Both the position numbers and the translations under genes were made by a program. Shown in pieces: positions 54,342-61,484 of a DNA stretch of 64,000 nt; the stretch's first letter is position 1; the number at the start of each line of letters is the position of its first letter. The DNA is taken from contig NZ_CP060298.1 of the NCBI RefSeq assembly GCF_014303395.1, positions 1,674,001 to 1,738,000 of the forward strand, written 5' to 3'. Under the pieces are notes generated by a model. It worked only from the letters and a program-made list of their open reading frames with translations, had not been told where the DNA came from and searched no databases. Source of the stretch: Nakamurella sp. PAMC28650. Its GTDB lineage: Bacteria; Actinomycetota; Actinomycetes; Mycobacteriales; Nakamurellaceae.

Positions 54342-54934
54342 CTGACGATCCACGACTAGCTGAGCTAGGCCGGTTTACGCCGGAGGGAAAGCTAACGCCT
54401 GGGTATGGGGACCACTACTTGTTTTTGATCGGTCGCGATGATTGCCACGCGATCCTGCACTACTTGATCCCTAAAGAGACCTTAACATTTAAGCTAAGTA
54501 TGTTCGGATACGATGATGACGAGCTCAACCAGGACATTCTAAGCCTTATGAAGGACCCGAACGTGCGCGTGCAAGGCAACTTGGACAAGTCTCAGGGAAG
54601 CGGCGTACATGAACGAAAGATACTTTCTTCGAACGTAGCTAATGATCCGAACTTTTATAACTCCTTCGTAGTCATGGAGTCGGCTACTCACCAAATTAAC
54701 CATGATAAAGCTGGGGTGTTTGTCGGCCAGGGCATGGCCTTCGAAGGTTCGATGAACTGGTCAAATAGCGGTGAAGGGACAGGAATCAGTCTCAAGCCTG
54801 ATGTTAAGCCACAGCCAGGCTATAAGTCTCAAAACAACACTTTGCTTATAACAACTAATCCTACCTTCATTAGTCGGCTCAGTGCGCGGTTAGATACTGA
54901 CCATGTTGTCGGGCTTTCTCAACGTCGAAAATAA
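54338..54934 (+). CDS. Phospholipase D-like HKD protein
   Basis: 198 residues. A single HKD motif, HDKAGVFVGQGMAFEGSMNW, carries H-x-K and the following Gly/Ser-rich loop of PLD nucleases. A one-HKD protein would dimerise to form the active site, like Nuc/BfiI-type nucleases. An odd cargo inside a lysis region; possible roles are degradation of host or competitor DNA. Confidence 0.65.
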   Translation: MTDDPRLAELGRFTPEGKLTPGYGDHYLFLIGRDDCHAILHYLIPKETLTFKLSMFGYDDDELNQDILSLMKDPNVRVQGNLDKSQGSGVHERKILSSNVANDPNFYNSFVVMESATHQINHDKAGVFVGQGMAFEGSMNWSNSGEGTGISLKPDVKPQPGYKSQNNTLLITTNPTFISRLSARLDTDHVVGLSQRRK

Positions 54935-55022
54935 TTTGAGGTCATCTGCCGTACTGATATTGCGACCCTAGGTGGATTCAAATGGCAGTTTAGAGTATCA
55001 TCAGCAAAATAGGAGATTTAAT

Positions 55023-55226
55023 GTGAATAGCTTTTCAATGTCATCAATTTCTAAAGCCATCGCCGCCGGACTGATCGGTTTAGTAATCGCTGAAGCGAGT
55101 CGCTACGGGTTCCACGTTGCCCCGGTGTATACGGACGCTGGTGGCGTGATCGTCACTGGCCTTGTTGGCTATGTCGTCGCTCACTTGGCTGTGTATTTCG
55201 CTCCAGCCAATACACCTAAGGCTTGA
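55023..55226 (+). CDS. Putative holin
   Basis: 67 residues from GTG 55023 with AGGAGATTTAAT upstream. Two transmembrane helices (IAAGLIGLVIAEASRYG and GVIVTGLVGYVVAHLAVYF) with a short charged tail. Size, topology and position near the endolysin fit a class II holin. Confidence 0.65.
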   Translation: MNSFSMSSISKAIAAGLIGLVIAEASRYGFHVAPVYTDAGGVIVTGLVGYVVAHLAVYFAPANTPKA

Positions 55227-55283
55227 CCTTATGGCCTGTTAGCGTTACAACAAAGAGGCAATACACGCTTACGGCGTGACTTG

Positions 55284-55357
55284 ATTGCAATGTGGTGCAG
55301 GTTCAAAAATCTCCGTACTTCGGGGATTTTTGGTGTCTATTGCAATATCGTGCCTGT
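55284..55357. repeat. Direct repeats flanking the terminator
   Basis: ATTGCAATGTGGTGCAGGT (55284-55302) and ATTGCAATATCGTGCCTGT (55339-55357) match at 15 of 19 positions and flank the hairpin at 55305. ATTGCAAT is itself palindromic, so these may be protein-binding sites. Confidence 0.55.
55305..55331. terminator. Bidirectional terminator
   Basis: AAAAATCTCCG (55305-55315) pairs with CGGGGATTTTT (55321-55331) with one G.T pair and a 5-nt loop. The T-run works rightward for the lysis genes and the A-run works leftward. Confidence 0.8.
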
Positions 55358-55366
55358 AAGCGCATA

Positions 55367-55411
55367 AATCTAATCACTTCGTCCCTTCACAAATAAGGAA
55401 GTGATTAGATT
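55367..55411 (+). promoter_or_regulatory. Hairpin hiding the ribosome-binding site of the antirestriction operon
   Basis: AATCTAATCACTTC (55367-55380) is perfectly complementary to GAAGTGATTAGATT (55398-55411), with 17 nt between. The right arm contains part of the Shine-Dalgarno AAGGAAG and the GTG start at 55401. The RNA form would block translation until opened; the DNA form could be an operator. Confidence 0.7.
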
Positions 55412-55667
55412 GTTCTGTAACGTGGGCGCGCTCGACGCTGAAGGCCATCGGGTGATGACCAAGCGAGCGCTGCGAGAGATGCTGGCCATCGATCCGGCTC
55501 AAGTGAAGTTCGACTGCACGGGTCTTCGCGATGAAGGCCGCATCATCAAAGGTGACAGCATCCCTCCTGGAATGACTCTCGTCGTGGTAGGGCCGGATCC
55601 GTTCACCAAGCGCTCCTGGTACGCCAATGCCTACAACAGGGCCGATGGCACGCTGGTGGTGCGGTAA
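55401..55667 (+). CDS. Hypothetical protein, first gene of the ArdC operon
   Basis: 88 residues from GTG 55401 (start inside the hairpin arm); ATG 55455 is an alternative. Winged-helix-like pattern RALREMLAIDPAQVKFDCTGLRDEG. Stop overlaps the next ATG (TAATG). Confidence 0.6.
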   Translation: MIRLFCNVGALDAEGHRVMTKRALREMLAIDPAQVKFDCTGLRDEGRIIKGDSIPPGMTLVVVGPDPFTKRSWYANAYNRADGTLVVR

Positions 55668-55861
55668 TGAACCCCAATGCCGCACTTGATGCTCTTGAAG
55701 ACCACGTGCTCGAATTACTTAATGGTGAGCCGGAGCGCGACGACGCCATCGTCTGCCTGGAGCGCATCGCTACTGAAGCCACCGCAATCGCTTCGTGGCT
55801 GAAATTCGGTGGCTTCATGCCACGTGAGTGGACGTCTACGGCTCAGCGGGCCGACCTGTGA
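55667..55861 (+). CDS. Small hypothetical protein
   Basis: 64 residues, acidic helical (MNPNAALDALEDHVLELL...). Coupled to the previous gene by TAATG and to ArdC by GTGA. Confidence 0.6.
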   Translation: MNPNAALDALEDHVLELLNGEPERDDAIVCLERIATEATAIASWLKFGGFMPREWTSTAQRADL

Positions 55862-56691
55862 TCGCCGCAGAGCTGCTTCAGGGCATCCATCAACAGCTGA
55901 GCCAGATGGTGACGGGTGATGACTGGTTGAACGTCCTCAAGCAAGCTAGCCGGTTTCATGACTACTCTTTTGCCAATCAGCTCTTGATCATGTCGCAACG
56001 GCCCGATGCCACCCGAGTGATGGGCTACAAGCAGTGGCCCCGTGTCAACCGGTATGTGCGCAAAGGCGAGAAGGGCATCGCAATCCTCGCCCCGCTGGTT
56101 CGAACTGAGAAGACCGAGGATGAACACGGCAAAGAGTCCAAGACCCGCACCGTCATTGGCTTCAGGGTCGTGTACGTCTTCGATGTCTCCCAGACCGATG
56201 GAGAGCCACTTGCGAGTGACCTGCCGTCACCGGAGTTACTGGAAGGTGAGGCACCAGAGCACCTGCGGGAGTTCCTCATCCGGCAGATCCAGGGTCAAGG
56301 CTTCACCCTTCGGTTCCCCGGTACAGCTAACTGGCCAGAGCCAGAGGTCCGAGGTTGGACCAATTTCCGGGAGAAGGTGGTTGCCATTGCGCCTGGTCTG
56401 TCGGACGCACAGCAGGCCAAGACGCTAGCTCACGAGTTCGGCCACATTACTCTCAACCACCAGGAAGCCGGCCATCGCGGCATGGCGGAGATAGAAGCGG
56501 AGAGCTATGCGGCCGTAATGATGATGGCCACTGGTCTGAACTCACTGACCTACAGCCTGCCGTACTTGGCTGGTTGGTCCGGTGGCGATATGAAATTGGT
56601 CATGGCAACAGCTACGAAGGTTGTCGCGTTCGCTAACATGACCATTATCGACTGGGCAGACTACAGCACTCAGCTCATGCTCCAATTCTGA
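55858..56691 (+). CDS. ArdC-type antirestriction protein
   Basis: 277 residues from GTG 55858, chosen because it overlaps the previous TGA; an upstream in-frame ATG at 55828 lies inside that gene. N-terminal ArdC ssDNA-binding domain (FHDYSFANQLLIMSQRPDA, YKQWPRVNRYVRKGEKGI). C-terminal ImmA/IrrE-like metallopeptidase with LAHEFGHITLNH and a downstream EAESYAA glutamate. ArdC protects incoming DNA from restriction in conjugative plasmids, matching the conjugation-like genes at the left end. Confidence 0.87.
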   Translation: MIAAELLQGIHQQLSQMVTGDDWLNVLKQASRFHDYSFANQLLIMSQRPDATRVMGYKQWPRVNRYVRKGEKGIAILAPLVRTEKTEDEHGKESKTRTVIGFRVVYVFDVSQTDGEPLASDLPSPELLEGEAPEHLREFLIRQIQGQGFTLRFPGTANWPEPEVRGWTNFREKVVAIAPGLSDAQQAKTLAHEFGHITLNHQEAGHRGMAEIEAESYAAVMMMATGLNSLTYSLPYLAGWSGGDMKLVMATATKVVAFANMTIIDWADYSTQLMLQF

Positions 56692-56742
56692 GACGGGGCT
56701 ACGCCAGTCGGTATGCCGCCTTCTGACCTAGCCCTGCACGAA

Positions 56743-56782
56743 GCGCCCGCTACTTGACCCGACGGGGTTCAGTAGCGGGCGC
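56743..56782. terminator. Bidirectional terminator
   Basis: GCGCCCGCTACT (56743-56754) pairs perfectly with AGTAGCGGGCGC (56771-56782), with inner CCC/GGG pairing and CTTTATATTTT following. It separates the convergent ArdC and transglycosylase genes. Confidence 0.88.
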
Positions 56783-56798
56783 CTTTATATTTTGGCGT

Positions 56799-57287
56799 TC
56801 AATAATATCTATGGGATTGCCAGAAGCTATAAGCCCCAGCCCAGCCGCCGTATCGGGAGACGTAGCCATTAGCCCAAGTCAACTGACAGATTGGATCACC
56901 CCAAGCACATCCAGTTTTAGAATAGGGCAGGGCTTGCGGTAGACCTCCTGCGCCCGAAGATGGGTTAGAAGCATTGGGGTTCCAACCTGATTCATGACTG
57001 ATGATGTAGTCGACATACGAGTAGTCGCTAGGAGCAATACCGGCAGATGCCATCCAGTCTTGGTGAGAGCTATAAGCTAGGACGGGCTGAGGAGCCCTAT
57101 GAGCGACTGTTTGGGCCTCTAGTGTCAGTTCTGCGGCTTGGGCCTGTGCGGCCACCTGCGCGGCTTCTGCTGCCACTACAGCGGCATGTGATTGAGCAGC
57201 TCTAAGTGGGATCAGGATGCGATCGTAAGATAATGCGGGAATCGGGCTCGGTAAGCTAAAGGCCGTCCGAACGTCAATAAACGCCAT
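56799..57287 (-). CDS. Secreted transglycosylase-like protein with unclear start
   Basis: 162 residues from ATG 57287: Ala/Gln-rich helical region, then a transglycosylase-like domain (VDYIISHESGWNPNASNP with Glu, GAGGLPQALPYSKTG, WANGYVSRYGGWAGAYSFW). Upstream in frame is a perfect signal peptide tail, RRLHGLVVIPLLLASLPVPV then QAAP, yet no ATG, GTG or TTG occurs before an in-frame TAG at about 57430. Either a rare start (ATC/ATT/CTG), a frameshift or a sequence error is involved. Confidence 0.75.
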   Translation of the reverse strand: MAFIDVRTAFSLPSPIPALSYDRILIPLRAAQSHAAVVAAEAAQVAAQAQAAELTLEAQTVAHRAPQPVLAYSSHQDWMASAGIAPSDYSYVDYIISHESGWNPNASNPSSGAGGLPQALPYSKTGCAWGDPICQLTWANGYVSRYGGWAGAYSFWQSHRYY

Positions 57288-57397
57288 GGACGGCTGGTGG
57301 GTCGGAGCTGCTTGTACTGGGACCGGTAGCGATGCGAGGAGTAACGGAATTACTACCAGTCCATGTAGGCGTCTACTGATATGGTTGATTTCTTTAA

Positions 57398-57462
57398 GTG
57401 TCCAGCCGGGCGAGCAGTTGAATTGGAGATACGACTAGCTCAAACCCCTACTGGCTGGACAC
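57398..57462. repeat. 10-bp inverted repeat between divergent genes
   Basis: GTGTCCAGCC (57398-57407) and GGCTGGACAC (57453-57462) are perfect complements separated by 45 bp. They lie between the leftward transglycosylase and the small rightward ORF. Likely binding sites for a regulator. Confidence 0.6.
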
Positions 57463-57498
57463 AATGCTATAGTAGACGGAAGTAATTGGGGAAGCAAC

Positions 57499-57657
57499 AT
57501 GAAAGAAATAGTGAAGCAAAGCGTTGAGATGGCGGGTGTTCCTGAAAAAGTGACCGATCCGGTGGTCCTGGCGTTTGTCGCTTCCGCTATATCGTCCAAA
57601 CGATTTCAACAGCGCCGGGATCAAATCGCCCAAAATCCTTATAAACGGGCCGTTTGA
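57499..57657 (+). CDS. 52-residue protein convergent with the integrase
   Basis: MKEIVKQSVEMAGVPEKVTD... from ATG 57499 with GGGGAAGCAAC upstream. TATAGT at 57468 could be its -10 box. Basic C-terminus (SSKRFQQRRDQIAQ). It overlaps the integrase 3' end by 71 bp on the opposite strand. Position and size make it a candidate recombination directionality factor; no motif proves this. Confidence 0.5.
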   Translation: MKEIVKQSVEMAGVPEKVTDPVVLAFVASAISSKRFQQRRDQIAQNPYKRAV

Positions 57658-59026
57658 GCTGCGGGTTCACGATGACCCGATCAATCATCATCATGAGCAG
57701 CGATCTACGCCATTCCAGGTCCGCGGTCTCCCACGTCTCACGAAGCGTCTGAGCGAGCGGAATGTTGACAATGGTCCGAGACTGCATTTCTTTATTCAGA
57801 AGAGCCTGTACGGCTTCTAGAGCGTCCGTAGCGATACCCTTGGCCCTGGCATACTGAGCGCGATCAAGTAAACCGATGGCATAGTCGTCGGTGAGGTCGT
57901 TCAGCTTCTTGGCTCTTCTTTCAATATCCGCCATCAGTTCACCAAGGTGGCTCTTGTCCTCGCTCATGACGGATAGGGTTTGTGCGAGGCCTTCGGAGTC
58001 GAGACGGTAAAGCATGCACTCAACGACAAAGTCATCTAGGGCTAGCCCATTGCGGCTGATGCCGTCACAACCAACGCGAATCTCGTGGTTGTCTTTTCCT
58101 CTGCATGTGTAGGTTGCCTTGAGTGGCTGACTTGAATCACGCCTGCTCTGCGAACAATGAAGCTTGTTGCCGCATCTGCCACAGACGTAGAAGCCGGTTC
58201 CAAGGTATCGTCGTGGACCACCGCGGCGCTCACGATTGGCTACTCGCGAACGTAACTCTAGCTTGACCAGATCCTGCATATCTTTATCTAGAATAACCGG
58301 CCACTGCGCCGGGTACTGTTCGTCCCGGTGTACGCGGATACCGATGTATCGCGGATTGATAATCATGGAAGTGAGGCGGTTGCGGACCCAGGCGTTACCG
58401 CGAGTCGTCTTGATGCCGCGTTCGTTCAGATCAGCAGTAAGGCAGGAGATCGACTCACCGTTTAATATGCGAGCGGCCATTTCTCTTACAACCGTGGCTT
58501 CTTCTTCGTTAACGGTCATGTGACCCCAGTTGTAACCGAAAGAGCGGTCGCCACCGCCAGGCAAACCGAGCTTGGCCTGGGCGCGCTTCTTGCGTTTACC
58601 TCGGTCGCTGATCTTTCGAGACTCCAGCTGGGCGTTGTTGATGGAAGCGATGGCAGCATGAATCCCTTCACCGGTGTGAAGCAGGAAGACCTGCCCCTCG
58701 GTGGTCTCAATACGTTTCAGATTCGTCGTTTCAGCCAGCTTGATCAGCTCCAACAGCTGGGGGAGTTGGCGGTACAGGCGTGTCATCTCAGTGGCAAGGA
58801 TGATCTCTACCTCGCCTCGTCGTATCGCCTCGATGAGGCGATTGAATCCTGGACGCGGTTTGGTCGAGTATTTGCTGGCACTGATGTCGTTGTCGGCCAG
58901 TTGAGCCACGACTTCGTAATTTTGGGCTTGGGCATACTCTCGGGCCTCTTCGGTCTGTATCTGGCAGTTCGGACTGAGGCCGGTTCGGTCACGGCTGAGT
59001 CTCGAATAGATTGCAGCGCTTGGCAT
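57587..59026 (-). CDS. int: Large serine integrase
   Basis: 479 residues, the usual size. Resolvase domain with the nucleophile Ser in AAIYSRLSRDRTG and ATEMTRLYR. Recombinase domain with GYNWGHMTVNEEEATVV and RYIGIRVHRDEQYP. Zinc ribbon CGRCGNKLHC...C, then a coiled-coil region (~380-430). It starts 61 bp from attR and is transcribed inward. It catalyses integration into tadA at a GGTC core; excision would need a directionality factor. Confidence 0.95.
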   Translation of the reverse strand: MPSAAIYSRLSRDRTGLSPNCQIQTEEAREYAQAQNYEVVAQLADNDISASKYSTKPRPGFNRLIEAIRRGEVEIILATEMTRLYRQLPQLLELIKLAETTNLKRIETTEGQVFLLHTGEGIHAAIASINNAQLESRKISDRGKRKKRAQAKLGLPGGGDRSFGYNWGHMTVNEEEATVVREMAARILNGESISCLTADLNERGIKTTRGNAWVRNRLTSMIINPRYIGIRVHRDEQYPAQWPVILDKDMQDLVKLELRSRVANRERRGGPRRYLGTGFYVCGRCGNKLHCSQSRRDSSQPLKATYTCRGKDNHEIRVGCDGISRNGLALDDFVVECMLYRLDSEGLAQTLSVMSEDKSHLGELMADIERRAKKLNDLTDDYAIGLLDRAQYARAKGIATDALEAVQALLNKEMQSRTIVNIPLAQTLRETWETADLEWRRSLLMMMIDRVIVNPQLKRPVYKDFGRFDPGAVEIVWTI

Positions 59027-59071
59027 TTCGGAGCTCCGTTAGGTCTGGTCATCGTCGCACGATGCGCCCTA

Positions 59072-59103
59072 TTTGACAACATCGCCGGTCGGAGAAGTCA
59101 GGG
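59072..59103. other. attR, right prophage junction
   Basis: Phage TTGACAACATCGCC, then GGTC (59087-59090), then host GGAGAAGTCAGG. Joining with attL reconstructs attP as TTGACA-N8-GGTC-N4-TGTCAA, an imperfect dyad suited to a serine integrase dimer pair. Confidence 0.85.
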
Positions 59104-59456
59104 GCGCGGAGGTCGTCGACCTGCTGGCGGCTCTGAACACCGGGCACGACGGCGGGGCCGGGACCCTGCATGCGAACACGGCCTCGGAGGTGCCGGCCCG
59201 GCTGGAGGCGCTCGCGGCTCCGGCCGGGTTGAACAGGCACGCACTGCATTCCCAGCTGGCCGGCGCGGTATCGGTGGTGCTCCACATGAAACGCCGCGGG
59301 CCGCTGCGCTCGCTGATCGAGATCGCGGTCCTGACCAGGGATGTCAACGGCTTCGTGGCGGCTGCCCCAGCGGTCGTCGAGGGTGTGCCGGCCGCCGCCG
59401 GCGCCGAGTTGTTGTCCGATCTGCTGGCTGAACGCGGAGTGGCTCGACCATGGTGA
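59091..59456 (+). pseudogene. tadA: TadA/CpaF secretion ATPase, 3' part
   Basis: 121 codons starting GEVRGAEVVDLLAALNTGHDGG, the continuation of the TadA Walker B region, through the conserved TLHANTA to the end. No start of its own. Joined to 11196-12017 it gives a 395-residue TadA. Overlaps tadB. Confidence 0.93.
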
Positions 59457-60268
59457 CGGCGCTGGCCGGCGGACTGGCGCTGCTGTGCTGGCCGAGCGAT
59501 GCCGGCAGGCTGGCGGTGGAGGGTGCCCGACCCGCCGGCGGCCGCGTGGGTCGATGGCGCACCTGGCGCAGGGTCGTGCCGCCGGCGGTCGTGGCCGGCC
59601 GGTGGGTGGTCGGCCTGATCGGCCTGGCCGGGTCGGTGATCTGGGCGGCGGGTGGCCCGGCAGTGGCGGCTTCGGCGGTCCTGTGGCTCAGCACCTCGGC
59701 CGGCTTGACCCGCGGGGAGCTCCGCCGACGCCGTGTGCAGGCGGATCTGGTGGGGCTGCTCGCCGCCGTGCGCACCCTGGCCAGGGAGGTGCGCTCGGGG
59801 GCCCAACCACTCGCGGCCGTGTCGGCGGTCGCGGCCGCGCACCGGGGCTCGTGCGGGCTGGTGCTGGAGCACCTCGCCACGGTCGTGGGCACCGATCGGG
59901 GCGGTGGAACCCCGCCGCCGACCGATGGCTCCGACCCGGCGTCCGAGATCAGCGGGCGGTTGGCGGCCGGGTGGGCCCTGTCGGCCAGGTACGGCGTGCC
60001 CTGGGTGGGGCTCCTCGATGCGCTGGCCACCGACCTCGCCGACCGGGTTCGAGCGGCTTCCGCACGGGCGGCCCAGGTCTCGGGCCCCAGGGTGTCCGGC
60101 TACGTGCTGGCGTCCATGCCGTTGCTCGGTCTGGTGCTCGGTGTCGGGATGGGCGCCGACCCGGTCGGCATCCTGCTCGGCACCGGTGCGGGTCATCTGA
60201 TGCTGCTCGCCGGATCCACGCTGACCTGTGCCGGTCTGTGGTGGACGGCAACGATCGTGCACGGATGA
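59450..60268 (+). CDS. tadB: TadB-like inner-membrane protein
   Basis: 272 residues. Hydrophobic helices at both ends and a central T2SSF-like helical domain (VGLLAAVRTLAREVRSGAQP, LAAGWALSARYGVPWVGLLD). Forms the membrane platform of the Tad machine with TadC. Starts inside the tadA 3' end and overlaps tadC by ATGA, so it may be expressed from a promoter in the prophage while integrated. Confidence 0.83.
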   Translation: MVTALAGGLALLCWPSDAGRLAVEGARPAGGRVGRWRTWRRVVPPAVVAGRWVVGLIGLAGSVIWAAGGPAVAASAVLWLSTSAGLTRGELRRRRVQADLVGLLAAVRTLAREVRSGAQPLAAVSAVAAAHRGSCGLVLEHLATVVGTDRGGGTPPPTDGSDPASEISGRLAAGWALSARYGVPWVGLLDALATDLADRVRAASARAAQVSGPRVSGYVLASMPLLGLVLGVGMGADPVGILLGTGAGHLMLLAGSTLTCAGLWWTATIVHG

Positions 60269-61011
60269 CGACGTCGATGCTCGTGGCTTCGGCCGTGGCG
60301 GGGTTGGGTCTGCTGTGTCTCCCGGCGCCGGCGGTGATGAGGGCGCGGGCGCCGTCGGACCGGTGGCGCGGAGGGACGCTGACCGCGGAGCAGCGTCGTG
60401 CGTTGGTGGTGGGCGCCGGAGCGGCCGCCGTCGTCGTGCTGTTCGGTCGCTGGCCGTGGTGGTCGATTCTCCTGTTCGGGGGCCTGGGCGGCGCGCTGAC
60501 CCTCCGGCTACCTCTGCGCCGGACCGCCGCGGAGCGTGCCGTGGCACGGCACCGACTCGCAGTGCACGCAGATCTGCTCGCCGCCTGCCTCGACGCCGGC
60601 ATGTCCGTCGGCGCCGCACTGACCGCCGTCGCCTCGCCAGGAATATCGCTGCAGCGCAACGGCTTCGACGATCCGGACGATCCGTTGGCCCTGCTCGATG
60701 CCGTCTCGGCCCTGCTCCTGCTCGGGTCCGATCCCGCGCGTGCCTGGCAGGGCGCCCGGCAACATCCGGACCTGGCCTCGCTGGCTGCGGCGGCCGGCCG
60801 GTCCGCTAGCGGAGGCGCGAGGTTCGCCGACGCCGTGCGGGAACACGCCGTGGTCCTGCGGGCGGCGTCGGCCGATGCGGCGGAGCGCTCGGCCGGCCGG
60901 GCCGGTGTGGCGATCACCGCACCCCTGGGACTGTGCTTCCTGCCGGCCTTCCTCTGCCTGGGTCTGGCTCCCGTGGTGGTCGGTCTGCTCTCCTCGCTGG
61001 ACCTGTTCTGA
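60265..61011 (+). CDS. tadC: TadC-like inner-membrane protein
   Basis: 248 residues from ATG 60265, coupled to tadB. Membrane helices near 1-25, 48-75 and the C-terminus (APLGLCFLPAFLCLGLAPVV). T2SSF-like core with ADLLAACLDAGMSVGAALTA. Partner of TadB. No pilin gene follows in this window. Confidence 0.83.
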   Translation: MTTSMLVASAVAGLGLLCLPAPAVMRARAPSDRWRGGTLTAEQRRALVVGAGAAAVVVLFGRWPWWSILLFGGLGGALTLRLPLRRTAAERAVARHRLAVHADLLAACLDAGMSVGAALTAVASPGISLQRNGFDDPDDPLALLDAVSALLLLGSDPARAWQGARQHPDLASLAAAAGRSASGGARFADAVREHAVVLRAASADAAERSAGRAGVAITAPLGLCFLPAFLCLGLAPVVVGLLSSLDLF

Positions 61012-61069
61012 ATCGGACGTGGTTCGAATCGGACGTGGGTCGAATCGGACGTGGGTCGAATCGGATCGC
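61010..61069. repeat. 16-bp tandem repeat spanning the tadC stop codon
   Basis: Units of GAATCGGACGTGGGTC begin at 61010, 61026, 61042 and 61058 (last partial). The first differs at one position. The tadC TGA lies across the start of unit 1. Same arrangement as at marP and acs. Confidence 0.9.
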
Positions 61070-61094
61070 AGACCCACCCCCGCTCGCTCAGGGG

Positions 61095-61137
61095 GCGAGG
61101 GCAAAGGATCGGCGAAGACTTGCCCCTGAGTTTTTAC
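61095..61137 (+). terminator. Possible terminator of the tad operon
   Basis: GGGCAA and TTGCCC form a stem near 61098-61125, followed by CTGAGTTTTTA. The rest of 61138-61262 has no clear gene. Confidence 0.5.
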
Positions 61138-61262
61138 TTGATTATTACCACACCGGCTGATCAGGAGTTTTCTTATCTGTAACGATTCCGTAGCAGGTTC
61201 CACAGGTCGGCCACAGGCGGCGCTCCTAGCGTCGCAGTGGTCGTCATCCCGAGAGGAACCTC

Positions 61263-61457
61263 ATGCCTGAATCGAAGTGGGAACAGAACCGTCACCGCAA
61301 CGAGGAAGTGGCAAATTTCCTGGACTGCGGTGACGCGCGGGGGGCCGGTTGGCTGGCTGTCCACCCCGCCGATCGCGACCGGGCCGTCTGGGCCCTGCAG
61401 AACCGGTCGCCGCTCCGTCCCGGAACTCCCGCGGAGGACTCTCCCCGGAACCTGTGA
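61263..61457 (+). CDS. Small hypothetical host protein
   Basis: 64 residues from ATG 61263 with GAGAGGAACCTC upstream. Charged N-terminus, FLDCGDARGAGWLAVHPADR. Unrecognised; no Flp pilin features. Confidence 0.5.
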   Translation: MPESKWEQNRHRNEEVANFLDCGDARGAGWLAVHPADRDRAVWALQNRSPLRPGTPAEDSPRNL

Positions 61458-61484
61458 TCGCTGGTCCTCCCGCACCGGGAGGAC

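Larger units (their letters stand above)
12018..59090. mobile_element. Integrated prophage, about 47.07 kb
   Basis: Bounded by a GGTC core at 12014-12017 and 59087-59090. Contains a serine integrase, terminase, portal, a Mu-like head module, tail, lysis and accessory genes. Base composition is clearly less GC-rich than both flanks and many starts are ATG. No transposase or recognisable repressor was seen. All essential virion and lysis functions appear present, so it may be inducible. Confidence 0.95.

Noticed and set aside
12018-59090. tRNA gene as integration site or phage tRNA
   Set aside because: The junctions lie in tadA codons and no cloverleaf-like sequence was noticed in the prophage.
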